The translations under genes and the position numbers were made by a program. 64,000 nucleotides of DNA from Micavibrio sp. GTDB taxonomy: Bacteria; Pseudomonadota; Alphaproteobacteria; Micavibrionales; Micavibrionaceae. Under the pieces are notes generated by a model. It was not told where the DNA came from, did not search any database, and was given only the letters and a program-made list of their open reading frames with translations. The stretch lies in contig JAPJQV010000001.1 of NCBI GenBank assembly GCA_030824965.1, forward strand, positions 124,001 through 188,000, given 5' to 3'. This document shows, in pieces, positions 44,706 to 53,553 of this stretch (within the stretch, counting starts at the first letter, position 1; each line of letters opens with the position of its first letter).

Positions 44706-44852
44706 TTAGATAAGAAAAATTGCCATCAAGATCATCAAAACGATGACATGGGCGATAAACCATTTTCCGTATTTTGTAAAAGCTTCCCAGCCTTGCTCGG
44801 CACGCTCGATTTGAGAAGTGTCGATTTCAACCGGGGTATGATCATGAGCCAT
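44706..44852 (-). CDS. aa3-type cytochrome c oxidase subunit IV (small CtaH-like protein)
   Basis: A 48-residue gene, easily missed because of its length. Translation starts MAHDHTPVEIDTSQIERAEQ and ends in a single membrane helix with the sequence HVIVLMILMAIFLI. The pattern W-x2-FTK-x3-W followed by a helix ending MAIFL is that of the small bacterial aa3 oxidase subunit IV (COX4_pro_2 family) found in Alphaproteobacteria. AGAGGA lies six bases before the ATG. No other oxidase gene is in the window; it sits between purN and the hybrid kinase. Confidence 0.85.
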   Translation of the reverse strand: MAHDHTPVEIDTSQIERAEQGWEAFTKYGKWFIAHVIVLMILMAIFLI

Positions 44853-44889
44853 AAGAAATCCTCTGTTAAAAGATAGTAGCGATGAAAAT

Positions 44890-45489
44890 TCAGGATTTCA
44901 AGAGGCTGAGCGCAACCTTGCGCAAAGCCTCGGGATAGCAATGATGTTCGGCAGAAAGAACACGTTCTGCCAAGGTCTCTGGCGTATCGTCCGCCATCAC
45001 CGGAACTGATTTTTGCAGGATGATTTCACCTCGGTCAACTTCAGGAATAACAAAATGGATGCTTGCACCGCTTATTGCATCCTTTGACTCCAGAACAGCT
45101 CTATGAACATGCATGCCGTGCATTCCTTCGCCGCCATGTTTCGGCAATAGAGCCGGATGAGTATTGAGCATCCTGCCACGCCATTTATCGACGAATTCAG
45201 GCGTCAGGATTCTCATAAACCCTGCGAGACATACGATATCGATATTATTCTTTTCCAGTTCTTCGTGAATGGCTTCATCAAATTTCTGCCGCGATGAAAA
45301 TTCCGTGTGGTCGATGACAAGGGCGGGAATATCTTCTCGGGCAGCGCGCTTCAATCCAAATACATCAGGCACATTTGAAATGACGAGAGAAATTTCGGCT
45401 GGAAAATCGGGTGTCTTAGAGGCATCGATCAACGCCTGAAGATTGCTGCCGCCGCCGGAAATCAGTACGGCCGTTCTTATACGGCCCAT
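44890..45489 (-). CDS. purN: Phosphoribosylglycinamide formyltransferase
   Basis: Third step of de novo purine synthesis, formyl-THF dependent. 199 residues. VLISGGGSNLQALIDA at the N-terminus, LAGFMRILTPEFVDKW, catalytic NTHPALLP with HGMHVHRAVLESKDAISGAS, and VDRGEIILQ match PurN fully. Its start lies 13 bases inside the purM 3' end, so purM and purN form one coupled unit on the minus strand. Confidence 0.97.
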   Translation of the reverse strand: MGRIRTAVLISGGGSNLQALIDASKTPDFPAEISLVISNVPDVFGLKRAAREDIPALVIDHTEFSSRQKFDEAIHEELEKNNIDIVCLAGFMRILTPEFVDKWRGRMLNTHPALLPKHGGEGMHGMHVHRAVLESKDAISGASIHFVIPEVDRGEIILQKSVPVMADDTPETLAERVLSAEHHCYPEALRKVALSLLKS

Positions 45490-46541
45490 TCTGTATCCAT
45501 GTTGTCAATCAAAACACGGTCGCCTTGCGCAGCAGGAATTACTTCACCGATGCGGTAGAATTTTTCGCCATTTTTATTTAGGGCGTCTTCCAGAGAAGCC
45601 GCATCATTGGCGCCGCATATAACGATCATTCCGATTCCGCAATTAAGAGTGCGAGCCAAATCATGATTTGAAATCTCAGCGCTTTTTTTCAGCCATTTAA
45701 AAACAGGGAGAAGCTCCCATCTGGCGGCATCCAGGCGGACGCCAAGTCCGTCTGGCAACACGCGCGGAATGTTTTCCAGCAAGCCGCCACCGGTGATATG
45801 CGATAAACCTTTGATAAGCGAGGTCTCTTTGAGGATATTTATCAAGGCCTTCACATAAATGCGCGTCGGCGTCATTAGGGCTTTGGCCAATGTTGTATCG
45901 TTCTGGTAAGGGCAGGCCTCATCCAGCTTTGTCTTCGTATCGCTGATAATTTTCCGGACCAGTGAAAAGCCGTTCGAATGGACCCCGCTGGAAGGCAAGG
46001 CATAAACGACATCTCCCTCCTGTATTGTCTGACCTGTCAGGATTTTTCCCCGCTCGACGGCACCGACCGAAAATCCGGCCAGATCATAATCATCATCTTG
46101 ATACATGCCGGGCATTTCTGCCGTTTCGCCGCCGATCAGGGCGCAATTAGCCTGTTTGCAGCCCTCTGCAATCCCGTTAATAACCTGCGAGGCGGTCTCG
46201 ACATTCAGTTTGCCGCTGGCAAAGTAATCGAGAAAGAAGAGCGGTTCTGCCCCTTGCACGATCAAATCATTAACGCACATGGCCACAAGGTCAATGCCAA
46301 CCGTATCGTTGAGGCCGGAATCTATCGCAATTTTGAGCTTGGTTCCTACACCGTCGGTAGCCGAAACAAGCACCGGGTCGGCATATCCGGCAGCTTTTAC
46401 GTCGAATAAAGCGCCGAATCCGCCCAATCCGCCCATAACGCCGCTTCTCTTTGTAGATTTAGCCGCAGGCTTGATTCTTTCAACCAGCTCGTTTCCGGCA
46501 TCGATATTGACCCCTGCAGCTTCATAAGCATTTAGTTTCAT
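45477..46541 (-). CDS. purM: Phosphoribosylformylglycinamidine cyclo-ligase
   Basis: AIR synthetase, fifth step of purine synthesis. 354 residues. Begins YEAAGVNIDAGNELVERIKP, then VSATDGVGTKLKIA, FFLDYFASGKL, CALIGGETAEMPGMY, SSGVHSNGFSLVRK and HITGGGLLENIPRVLPDGLG, all standard PurM blocks. Divergent from the DUF2066 gene by 61 bases, which is the same order as in Caulobacter and relatives. Confidence 0.98.
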   Translation of the reverse strand: MKLNAYEAAGVNIDAGNELVERIKPAAKSTKRSGVMGGLGGFGALFDVKAAGYADPVLVSATDGVGTKLKIAIDSGLNDTVGIDLVAMCVNDLIVQGAEPLFFLDYFASGKLNVETASQVINGIAEGCKQANCALIGGETAEMPGMYQDDDYDLAGFSVGAVERGKILTGQTIQEGDVVYALPSSGVHSNGFSLVRKIISDTKTKLDEACPYQNDTTLAKALMTPTRIYVKALINILKETSLIKGLSHITGGGLLENIPRVLPDGLGVRLDAARWELLPVFKWLKKSAEISNHDLARTLNCGIGMIVICGANDAASLEDALNKNGEKFYRIGEVIPAAQGDRVLIDNMDTEWAV

Positions 46542-46602
46542 TGAAAGAAAGCCTTTCCCGAGCTATAAAAACGGAATTCAACACTTCTTTAGAATTTTTA
46601 CC

Positions 46603-47763
46603 ATGTTTCGTATAGTCCCGATTTTACTATTTATGCTGATCTGGATGCCGGTCCTGGCCAATGCCCAGACCAATCCGGCCTATGTCGTCCACGACGTTAA
46701 GGTGGATATTGTGGCTGAAAGTGCCGTTAAGGCAAGAAATCAGGCTTTTACGACCGCGCAAGGTAAAGCATTCAAAATGCTGTCGGAGCGATTCTTAAGC
46801 CCGGATCAAATTGCGGCTTTTACGCCGCCGGACGCGTCCGTCATCGCAGGCATGGTATCGGATTTCGAAATCACCAGCGAGCAATTATCGAAAAAACGCT
46901 ATCTTGGAACTTATATCTTCAGGTTCAAACCTGCATCGATCAACCGGTTTTTCGGCCATGGACCGTTGGGCGATTACTCGGCCATAAATGCGTCAGGCCA
47001 AAAGCTTTTGGTCATTCCTGTTTTCAGCCAAAATGGGACACTGTCTTTATGGGATATAAAGAAGAATCCCTGGCTGCAAGCCTGGCAAAAAGGGGGTGGC
47101 GCAGAAAATTTAGTTATTCCGCAAGGCAATGTATCCGACACGATGGATTTGCGCGAAACCGATCCGCTCAAATTCTCTCAATCGAGCCTGAAGCGGCTTA
47201 AATCCCGTTATGGCGTGTATGATACCGTTGTCGCCTCTGCCGTGTTCGATCAATCTGCGGCAAATATTTTAAAAGTTGACCTGTATCGCACCGATCGGGG
47301 ACGGGTCGAACTTGTCAGGTCGGTTCCGGTTCCTGCCGGAAATGCCAGGCGGCTTGGTGAACTTTTAGCTAAAGCAGTGCTGCAAATACAAACCGAACTT
47401 AGTGGAAACTGGAGAAATCAGGAATTTTATGTCGATCCTGCATTGGCTGCCGAGCTGGCCGCGGAAAGTGCCGCTACCGCACAAGCGCAACCTTACACAC
47501 CGCAGGCGGGATATATAAAGGCGACGGCGAGATTTAATACGATGAGCGACTGGCTTTCCATGCGTCGTTCACTCAACGGAATTCCGCCGCTCAAATCTAT
47601 CCGAATTTTATCCCTTTCCACAAACCAGGCTAGTATGGAATTCACTTACAGTGATTGGATGGCGTTGACCAGCGCACTCTCAGCCAGAGGTTTGTCCCTA
47701 CAATCGACAGGACCGGGTGAATATAACCTAATCAAAACAAACCCCGCAGGATATTCCCGATGA
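46603..47763 (+). CDS. Periplasmic DUF2066 protein
   Basis: A 386-residue exported protein with a signal peptide (IVPILLFMLIWMPVLANAQ, cut near AQTNP). The part after it, VHDVKVDIVAESAVKARNQA then GKAFKMLSERFL, with KKRYLGTYIFRFKPASI, is the DUF2066 pattern. The function is unknown. It is the first gene of a three-gene operon with perM and hdaA, coupled by a 4-base ATGA overlap. Present at this place in many Alphaproteobacteria. Confidence 0.87.
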   Translation: MFRIVPILLFMLIWMPVLANAQTNPAYVVHDVKVDIVAESAVKARNQAFTTAQGKAFKMLSERFLSPDQIAAFTPPDASVIAGMVSDFEITSEQLSKKRYLGTYIFRFKPASINRFFGHGPLGDYSAINASGQKLLVIPVFSQNGTLSLWDIKKNPWLQAWQKGGGAENLVIPQGNVSDTMDLRETDPLKFSQSSLKRLKSRYGVYDTVVASAVFDQSAANILKVDLYRTDRGRVELVRSVPVPAGNARRLGELLAKAVLQIQTELSGNWRNQEFYVDPALAAELAAESAATAQAQPYTPQAGYIKATARFNTMSDWLSMRRSLNGIPPLKSIRILSLSTNQASMEFTYSDWMALTSALSARGLSLQSTGPGEYNLIKTNPAGYSR

Positions 47764-48914
47764 ATAAAAAACTGACTTTTAGTGCGCAAGCGATCTTCTG
47801 GCTTTTTCTGTTTGCCGTTTTTATCGGTCTGATTATCCTGTTCAATGGCATTCTTCTGCCTTTCGTTATCGGTGCGATCATTGCCTATCTGCTTAATCCG
47901 TTAGTCAGGATATTGGGGCAGAAAGGCATGAAGCGGTGGGTTGCCTCCATTCTTATCTTGAGCGGGTTTTCGCTTTTTATCCTGATATTGATCGGCGTGT
48001 CAGCCCCCCTACTGGCGCGAGAATTCGGCGAATTTATTTCCAATATACCGGAATACACCCAGCGCATTTCTGCCCTGGTGCAAAGCCGATTAAGCTTACT
48101 TGAGCAAAGAACCGGATTTAATTTCATGGACAAAATCCATGAGAGCGTCGAAGAGGATATCGGCAAGACTTTGCAGATGAGCCAGAAAGTCGTCGGCAGC
48201 GTAGCGGCAGGTTTGGTTATGGGCGGTTCTGCGATCGTCGGTTTTGTCACCACCGCTTTGTTGGTTCCGATTGTCGCTTATTTCATGATGAAAGATTGGC
48301 CGCGCATTACAGGCTTTGTACATAATCTTATTCCCAAGGCACATAAAGCGACAATCAATAGCCTGCTCGATCAGATCGACCGCAAAATATCCGGTTTCAT
48401 ACGCGGACAATTATCGGTGTGTCTGATCCTGGGTATCATGTACGCGGTTGCATTAAGCATCGCAGGACTTGAATACGGCTCGTTGATCGGTTTAGGAACA
48501 GGACTTCTTTCAATCATTCCTTATGTGGGCTCGACGATCGGTCTCTTAAGCAGCGTGGGCGTTGCGGCATTGCAGACTGATGGTAATATGGCCTATGTGG
48601 CGACGATTGCCGCGATTTTCTTTGCGGGCCAGTTTATCGAAGGCAATTTTATTACACCCAAGCTTATCGGTGACAGCGTTGGCCTTCACCCATTATGGAT
48701 TATTTTCGCGCTTATGGCAGGCGGCTCGTTGGTAGGCCTGACCGGTATGTTGATGGCCATACCGGTTGCGGCAATTATCAGCGTATTGATAGGCTTTGCC
48801 ATACAAAAGTATAGGGATAGCGACTTTTACAAGACGCCGGAAAAAGTTTCTCCGGTGATTACCGATACGACGAATTTGCCGGAAATCGAAATCGTCATTA
48901 AAACAGAATCATGA
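47760..48914 (+). CDS. perM: AI-2E/PerM family membrane transporter
   Basis: A 384-residue inner-membrane protein of the AI-2E transporter (TqsA/PerM/YdiK) family. Membrane helices open the protein (AIFWLFLFAVFIGLIILFNG, LPFVIGAIIAYLLNPLVRIL), a soluble helical region follows (about 105-150), then several more helices including LLSIIPYVGSTIGLLSSVG and HPLWIIFALMAGGSLVGLTG, which are the conserved C-terminal blocks. The substrate is unknown; most family members do not transport autoinducer. Overlaps both neighbours by four bases. Confidence 0.9.
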   Translation: MNKKLTFSAQAIFWLFLFAVFIGLIILFNGILLPFVIGAIIAYLLNPLVRILGQKGMKRWVASILILSGFSLFILILIGVSAPLLAREFGEFISNIPEYTQRISALVQSRLSLLEQRTGFNFMDKIHESVEEDIGKTLQMSQKVVGSVAAGLVMGGSAIVGFVTTALLVPIVAYFMMKDWPRITGFVHNLIPKAHKATINSLLDQIDRKISGFIRGQLSVCLILGIMYAVALSIAGLEYGSLIGLGTGLLSIIPYVGSTIGLLSSVGVAALQTDGNMAYVATIAAIFFAGQFIEGNFITPKLIGDSVGLHPLWIIFALMAGGSLVGLTGMLMAIPVAAIISVLIGFAIQKYRDSDFYKTPEKVSPVITDTTNLPEIEIVIKTES

Positions 48915-49654
48915 CGCAGCTTTCATTCGATCTTGAATTCCGCGCAGCCTATGGTCGTGATGATTTTATCGTTGGCCGGTCTAACGAAATGGCCATACGT
49001 CTGATCGACAGATGGCCGGATTGGGACATGAATCCTTTTCTGATCGTCTACGGTGATGAAGGTTCAGGAAAAAAGCATCTGGCCTCGGTCTGGCAAAAAA
49101 AATCTTCTGCGATTGTTTTCTCGCCTGAGGCTTTTTCTAAAACTGACCTGCTGGATATACTTAACGCAGCGCCTAATATCATATTGTATAATCTGCACGA
49201 GATCGTCGGCAATGCAGTGGCGGAAGAAAAACTCTTCCATATTTATAATCACTACAAGGAATTGTCGGATAGAAAATTCGTGCTGATTACCAGCCGTTTC
49301 GCGCCTAGTGAGCTGAACGCCAATTTCAAGGATGTTCAATCCCGCTTGAACGGATCGATGACGGTCAAAATAGATAATCCGGACGATATGCTGCTGATGC
49401 AGGTTCTTGGGAAACAGTTGCATGACCGGGGATTCCAACCGACCGAAGATTTACTTAGATATGCGGTGAAACTCATGGAGCGCTCTTGGACCGCACCAAA
49501 GCGGCTCGCCGAAATTTTGAATAAGATGTCGCTCGACGCGCAAAAAGGCCTGACAAAAAGAATGATCGGGGATGCGATTAGTCAGATTGAAACGTTAAGT
49601 GATCAGGATGACCTTTTCATTCCACCGGCAGCAGGCAAATTGAGCCTTTCTTAA
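48911..49654 (+). CDS. hdaA: HdaA, DnaA-related regulator of replication initiation
   Basis: Homolog of Hda, which with the beta clamp stimulates ATP hydrolysis by DnaA to prevent re-initiation. 247 residues. The N-terminus TQLSFDLEFRAAYGRDDFIV contains a clamp-binding QLSFDL motif. Then LIVYGDEGSGKKHLASVW (Walker A, modified GSGKK), a Walker B region with LHE, ITSRFAP (sensor 1) and the DnaA domain III lid (MERSWTAPKRLAEIL). No DNA-binding domain IV. The 3' end overlaps convergent rnd by 38 bases. Confidence 0.93.
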   Translation: MTQLSFDLEFRAAYGRDDFIVGRSNEMAIRLIDRWPDWDMNPFLIVYGDEGSGKKHLASVWQKKSSAIVFSPEAFSKTDLLDILNAAPNIILYNLHEIVGNAVAEEKLFHIYNHYKELSDRKFVLITSRFAPSELNANFKDVQSRLNGSMTVKIDNPDDMLLMQVLGKQLHDRGFQPTEDLLRYAVKLMERSWTAPKRLAEILNKMSLDAQKGLTKRMIGDAISQIETLSDQDDLFIPPAAGKLSLS

Positions 49655-50780
49655 TAGCAAGGCAAACCTTGCCCTCGATCAGTTCATGCGCGGCTTTGCC
49701 GAAGACATCATAACGCCAGCCCTGATTGAACGGTACTTCTTCTGATGCGGGATTGGCCGCGAATGTATCGATGTCGTCCGAGCTTGCAACCAGTTTAATC
49801 GCAACACCCGCTTCATTGGCCTGAATGCGCAACAGCATTTTGAGCATTTCAACAGTCGAAACAAGCTTTTGCGGCAGAATGTTTTTCGACGGTAATTTCG
49901 GCAATTTATCGGCAGGAATATTTAATCCGCTTTCAATGACTTTCATGATGGCTATGCCGAATTTACCTTTGGCCATATCAGGCGAAAAGCCGCGGATGCG
50001 AATAAGGTCTTCCACAGTTTGCGGTTGCTGAAAGCCGAGATCGAGCAGCGTTTCATCTTTGAGAATACGGGAACGCGGTACGTCTTTCCTTTGCGATTCC
50101 AATTCGCGCCATTTGGCGAGTTCGTAAATGACACCCAAATCTTTTGGCTTGGCAGAACGAATTTTCAGGCGTTTCCACGCTTCTTCCGGATCGGTATCGT
50201 AAGTCTTGGGATCGGTGAGATATGCCATTTCCTCATTTACCCAATCGATGCGATTGGTTTTTTTCAGCTTTTTCTCAAGGGCGTGGTAGACATCGATCAG
50301 GAAAATAACATCGTTGAGCGCATAGGACAGTTGACGGGAACTTAACGGGCGGTGAGACCAGTCGGTAAATTGCGAGGATTTATCGGGCCTGTGACCTGTG
50401 ATATCGGCGACAAGATTATCATAGCCGATCTGTTCTCCATGTCCGCAGACCATAGCGGCGACTTGCGTATCGAAAAGCGGTGTCACCATTTTGCCGGAAA
50501 GCTGCAGAATAATCTCCAGATCCTGCCGCGCTGCATGGAAGACTTTTAAAATATTCGGGTCGGTCAGCAAATCCCAGACCGGGCTTAAATCCAAATCCTC
50601 GTCTTTGGACAGGACATCGATGGCAACTGCGTTCTTGTCAGGGCCGGAAAGCTGGATCAGGCATAGCTTGGAATAGTAAGTCTTATCGCGCAGGAACTCC
50701 GTGTCCACCGTAATAAAAGGCTGGGATTTCAGGGTTCGGCAAAAAGCGACAAGATCGGAATTAGTGGTAATCAGGGTCAT
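49617..50780 (-). CDS. rnd: Ribonuclease D
   Basis: 3'-5' exoribonuclease for tRNA maturation. Start taken at the ATG at 50780 (MTLITTNSDLVAFCRTLKSQ, 387 residues); the open frame extends 15 codons further. DEDD exonuclease motifs: FITVDTEFLRDKTYY (Exo I), KVFHAARQDLEII (Exo II), and QLSYALNDVIFLIDVY (Exo III, Tyr type). An HRDC domain follows (KDETLLDLGFQQPQTVEDLI region). Divergent from aspS by 75 bases. Its tail overlaps hdaA by 38 bases. Confidence 0.95.
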   Translation of the reverse strand: MTLITTNSDLVAFCRTLKSQPFITVDTEFLRDKTYYSKLCLIQLSGPDKNAVAIDVLSKDEDLDLSPVWDLLTDPNILKVFHAARQDLEIILQLSGKMVTPLFDTQVAAMVCGHGEQIGYDNLVADITGHRPDKSSQFTDWSHRPLSSRQLSYALNDVIFLIDVYHALEKKLKKTNRIDWVNEEMAYLTDPKTYDTDPEEAWKRLKIRSAKPKDLGVIYELAKWRELESQRKDVPRSRILKDETLLDLGFQQPQTVEDLIRIRGFSPDMAKGKFGIAIMKVIESGLNIPADKLPKLPSKNILPQKLVSTVEMLKMLLRIQANEAGVAIKLVASSDDIDTFAANPASEEVPFNQGWRYDVFGKAAHELIEGKVCLAIKKGSICLLPVE

Positions 50781-50855
50781 GTAAAAAGGCTTTAAAGCTT
50801 GGTTTGAGACTGTTATAACACGCATCGAACCTTATAAAAGCTGGAAGATTTGATT

Positions 50856-52676
50856 ATGCACCTCTATCGAACCCACAATTGCGGCGAATTACGTAACAGC
50901 CATGCCGGACAGAACGTAAAGCTTTCGGGCTGGATTCACCGTATTCGCGACCATGGCGGGGTGCTTTTTATCGATTTGCGCGATACTTATGGCGTAACGC
51001 AATGCGTGGTCGATGTCGGATCGCCCGTTTTGGCGCAGGCCGCGGAGTGGCGCGCTGAGTCCGTGATTACAGTTTCCGGTGAGGTCCGTGAACGTATCGG
51101 TGAAACGAAAAACAGCCGTCTGGGGACGGGCGATATCGAAATCTATATCAATGAAGCTATTTTGCAGTCGGCGGCGGATGTCCTACCGTTGCAGGTTGCC
51201 GAACCCGATGGCGCAGGGGAAGATCTGCGCCTAAAATATCGCTTTTTGGATTTGCGCCGCGAGGGCATGCACTCACGCATTCGCCTGCGTAATAATGTCA
51301 TTGCATCTATGCGCCGCCGCATGTGGGATCAGGGTTTTCAGGAATTCAATACGCCCATTTTGACAGCTTCGTCCCCGGAAGGCGCACGCGACTATCTTGT
51401 GCCATCTCGTATCCATGCCGGTAAATTTTATGCCTTGCCGCAGGCGCCGCAGCAATTCAAGCAGCTTTTGATGGTATCGGGTTTTGACCGCTACTTCCAG
51501 ATCGCGCCGTGTTTCCGCGACGAAGACGGCCGCGCCGACCGCCTTGCAGAGTTTTATCAGCTTGATGTTGAAATGAGCTTTGTTCAACAAGAGGATGTAT
51601 TTGAAATCATGACCGGCGTGATTGGCGGTATTTTTGAAGAATTCTCAAGCTGGACAGGCAAGGAAAATAAAGTCGTATGGTTGCCGAATATGCGCTATGA
51701 CGATGCGATTTTGAAATACGGCTCCGACAAGCCTGACCTTCGCAATCCTCTCGAAATCGTCGATGTGACGGAAGTTTTCAAACGCGAGGATGTCACATTC
51801 AATGCGTTCAAAGGCGTGATCGAAAAAGGCGGCGTTGTTCGCGCCATCCGGGCGCCAAAAGTCTCCGATCAGCCGCGCAGCTTCTTCGATAAACTCAACG
51901 ATTGGGCGAGGGGCGAAGGCGCGCCTGGACTTGGCTATGTGCTGTTCGCCGACGGTGAAGGCAAGGGACCGATTGCGAAATTTATTCCAGCCGAAGCTCA
52001 AGCAGAACTTAAAAAGATTGCCTCTTTGGAAGAAGGCGACGCGATCTTCTTCGTTTGTGACAAGCCGGAAAAAGCGGCGAAATTCGCCGGTCGCGCGCGC
52101 GACCGTATATGTGACGATATGCCGGAAGGTCATGAATATGCCCGTGAAAAAGGCGTTTATAAATTGTTCTGGATCGTTGATTTCCCGATGTACGAAGCGG
52201 ATGAGAAAACCGGCAAGGTCGATTTCTCTCACAACCCGTTCTCCATGCCGCAAGGCGGGCTGGATGCGCTAAATGGTCAAGATCCGTTGACGATTCTTGC
52301 GACTCAATATGACTGCGTCTGTAATGGTTTCGAGCTGGCCTCCGGCGGCATTCGTAACCACCGCCCTGATATCATGGAAAAAGCATTTGCAATCGCCGGA
52401 TATGATAAGGAAGTGCTTGAGAAAAAATTCGGCGGTATGCTGAATGCTTTCCGTTTCGGCGCGCCACCGCATGGCGGCTGTGCGTTCGGGATCGACCGTA
52501 TCGTCATGCTACTGGCTAACGAGCCGAACTTGCGTGAAGTATATGCATTCGTGATGAACGGTGCGTATGAAGACCAGATGATGGGGGCGCCAAGCCCTGT
52601 CGTTGCCGAGCAACTCAAAGACCTTCATATCCGCGTGGTCGAGCCGATTAAGACGGTAGAGAAAAAATCAGCCTAA
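50856..52676 (+). CDS. aspS: Aspartyl-tRNA synthetase
   Basis: Class II synthetase, 606 residues from the ATG at 50856 (GGAAG eight bases upstream). N-terminal OB anticodon-binding domain: HLYRTHNCGELR, VKLSGWIHRIRDHGGVLFID. Motif 2 region QIAPCFRDEDGRADR, insertion domain, and motif 3 GAPPHGGCAFGIDRIVML are intact. The bacterial type with GAD insertion; in organisms lacking AsnRS this enzyme often also charges tRNA-Asn, which cannot be decided here. Ends 9 bases into the convergent GGDEF gene. Confidence 0.98.
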   Translation: MHLYRTHNCGELRNSHAGQNVKLSGWIHRIRDHGGVLFIDLRDTYGVTQCVVDVGSPVLAQAAEWRAESVITVSGEVRERIGETKNSRLGTGDIEIYINEAILQSAADVLPLQVAEPDGAGEDLRLKYRFLDLRREGMHSRIRLRNNVIASMRRRMWDQGFQEFNTPILTASSPEGARDYLVPSRIHAGKFYALPQAPQQFKQLLMVSGFDRYFQIAPCFRDEDGRADRLAEFYQLDVEMSFVQQEDVFEIMTGVIGGIFEEFSSWTGKENKVVWLPNMRYDDAILKYGSDKPDLRNPLEIVDVTEVFKREDVTFNAFKGVIEKGGVVRAIRAPKVSDQPRSFFDKLNDWARGEGAPGLGYVLFADGEGKGPIAKFIPAEAQAELKKIASLEEGDAIFFVCDKPEKAAKFAGRARDRICDDMPEGHEYAREKGVYKLFWIVDFPMYEADEKTGKVDFSHNPFSMPQGGLDALNGQDPLTILATQYDCVCNGFELASGGIRNHRPDIMEKAFAIAGYDKEVLEKKFGGMLNAFRFGAPPHGGCAFGIDRIVMLLANEPNLREVYAFVMNGAYEDQMMGAPSPVVAEQLKDLHIRVVEPIKTVEKKSA

Positions 52677-53390
52677 ATTAGGAACTATAAAATCCGTCGA
52701 CGGGGGGCTTTCCCCGTCGTCGTAAATTTCAGTTCTAATCCCCAATGCTTTCTTTTCCAGCTTTTGCTTGTACATGGCTTTGTCTGCTTCTTTGTACATT
52801 TCAGAAAAAGTCTTTTGACCCTCATAAGAGGCTGTTCCATAAGAAAAAAGGGCGTTTATTTTTCGGCCATCGGGAAGAGGAATAAGAATTCTATTTTCAA
52901 GAGCGTTTAGTCGCGCTTCGATATCCGAGACGTTTGCATTTGGAACCAAAATACCGAACTCATCGCCGCCTATTCTTGCAACAATATCGGTATGCCTGAA
53001 TACATGTTCTATTCGGGCGGCAGTAGCTGCGATAAGAGTATCACCTGTCAAATGATCTTCTTCTTTGTCATTTATATTTTTAAGTCCATTAATATCCAGG
53101 ATAATAACCGTAAAACTGCCTTTTTTTTCCGCCTGCAGGAACATCTTCACGCCAAGTTCGTCAAAATATTCCCGGTTGCGTAGCCCCGATAATTTATCGA
53201 AAGACGACATCAAATCTTTTTCACGATAAATTCTAATCTCACTGACGGCTTGCTGCAAAAGCTGGGTCAGTTGGATGTTATCCATTGAGGCAATATCTTC
53301 GGGATGAAGCTCTGCCAAATCTATTTCAGCCGAGCCAGCAGCAGCAAAATCTCTTCCTGGGGAAGGTAAGTTATGAGAATTTCTAACCAT
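52668..53390 (-). CDS. GGDEF-domain diguanylate cyclase
   Basis: A 240-residue soluble protein likely to make c-di-GMP. The catalytic domain occupies about residues 70-220: SSFDKLSGLRNREYFDEL, VIILDINGLKNIND, and the intact active site ARIGGDEFGILVP. RHTD lies five residues before GGDEF, so the inhibitory I-site (RxxD) is also present. The N-terminal 60 residues carry no recognisable sensor. A strong promoter (TTGACA - 18 - TATATT) ends so close to the ATG that the mRNA is probably leaderless or nearly so; no ribosome site is visible. Confidence 0.92.
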   Translation of the reverse strand: MVRNSHNLPSPGRDFAAAGSAEIDLAELHPEDIASMDNIQLTQLLQQAVSEIRIYREKDLMSSFDKLSGLRNREYFDELGVKMFLQAEKKGSFTVIILDINGLKNINDKEEDHLTGDTLIAATAARIEHVFRHTDIVARIGGDEFGILVPNANVSDIEARLNALENRILIPLPDGRKINALFSYGTASYEGQKTFSEMYKEADKAMYKQKLEKKALGIRTEIYDDGESPPSTDFIVPNLG

Positions 53391-53399
53391 AATGGGAAA

Positions 53400-53429
53400 A
53401 ATATAGCTGAATTGCTAATATTATGTCAA
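53400..53429 (-). promoter_or_regulatory. Sigma-70-type promoter of the GGDEF gene
   Basis: On the minus strand TTGACA (53429-53424), an 18-base spacer, and TATATT (53405-53400). The expected start of transcription falls within a few bases of the ATG at 53390, leaving no room for a Shine-Dalgarno. Confidence 0.7.
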
Positions 53430-53542
53430 TAAATTTGGCCCGGTGCAAGTAGGGAGCTTGCATCCGGGCCTTTTGATAACCCGCTGCATGGGGGTGTGAG
53501 GGAGGAGGGAATGCAGCGTGGTTTGTTACAAACTTTAGGGTA
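53430..53542 (-). ncRNA. Candidate small RNA with anti-Shine-Dalgarno loop
   Basis: No gene is seen in the 317-base gap 53391-53707. On the minus strand two strong hairpins occur. The first has arms CGCTGCAT / ATGCAGCG (53518-53511 and 53489-53482) around a 21-base loop beginning TCCCTCCTCCCTC, a perfect complement of Shine-Dalgarno sites. The second has 13 pairs with one bulge, between CCCGGATGCAAG and CTTGCACCGGG (53470-53437), with loop CTCCCTA. CCUCC-loop small RNAs are a known alphaproteobacterial type. The tail after hairpin 2 (AAATTTATT) is a poor U-tract; on the plus strand the same hairpin is followed by TTTT. The ends and strand are inferred. Confidence 0.5.
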
Positions 53543-53553
53543 ATAATGATTTT

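Noticed and set aside
53437..53490. Hairpin as a c-di-GMP riboswitch for the GGDEF gene
   Set aside because: No GEMM consensus is visible and the GGDEF promoter lies downstream of the hairpin, so it would not be in that transcript.
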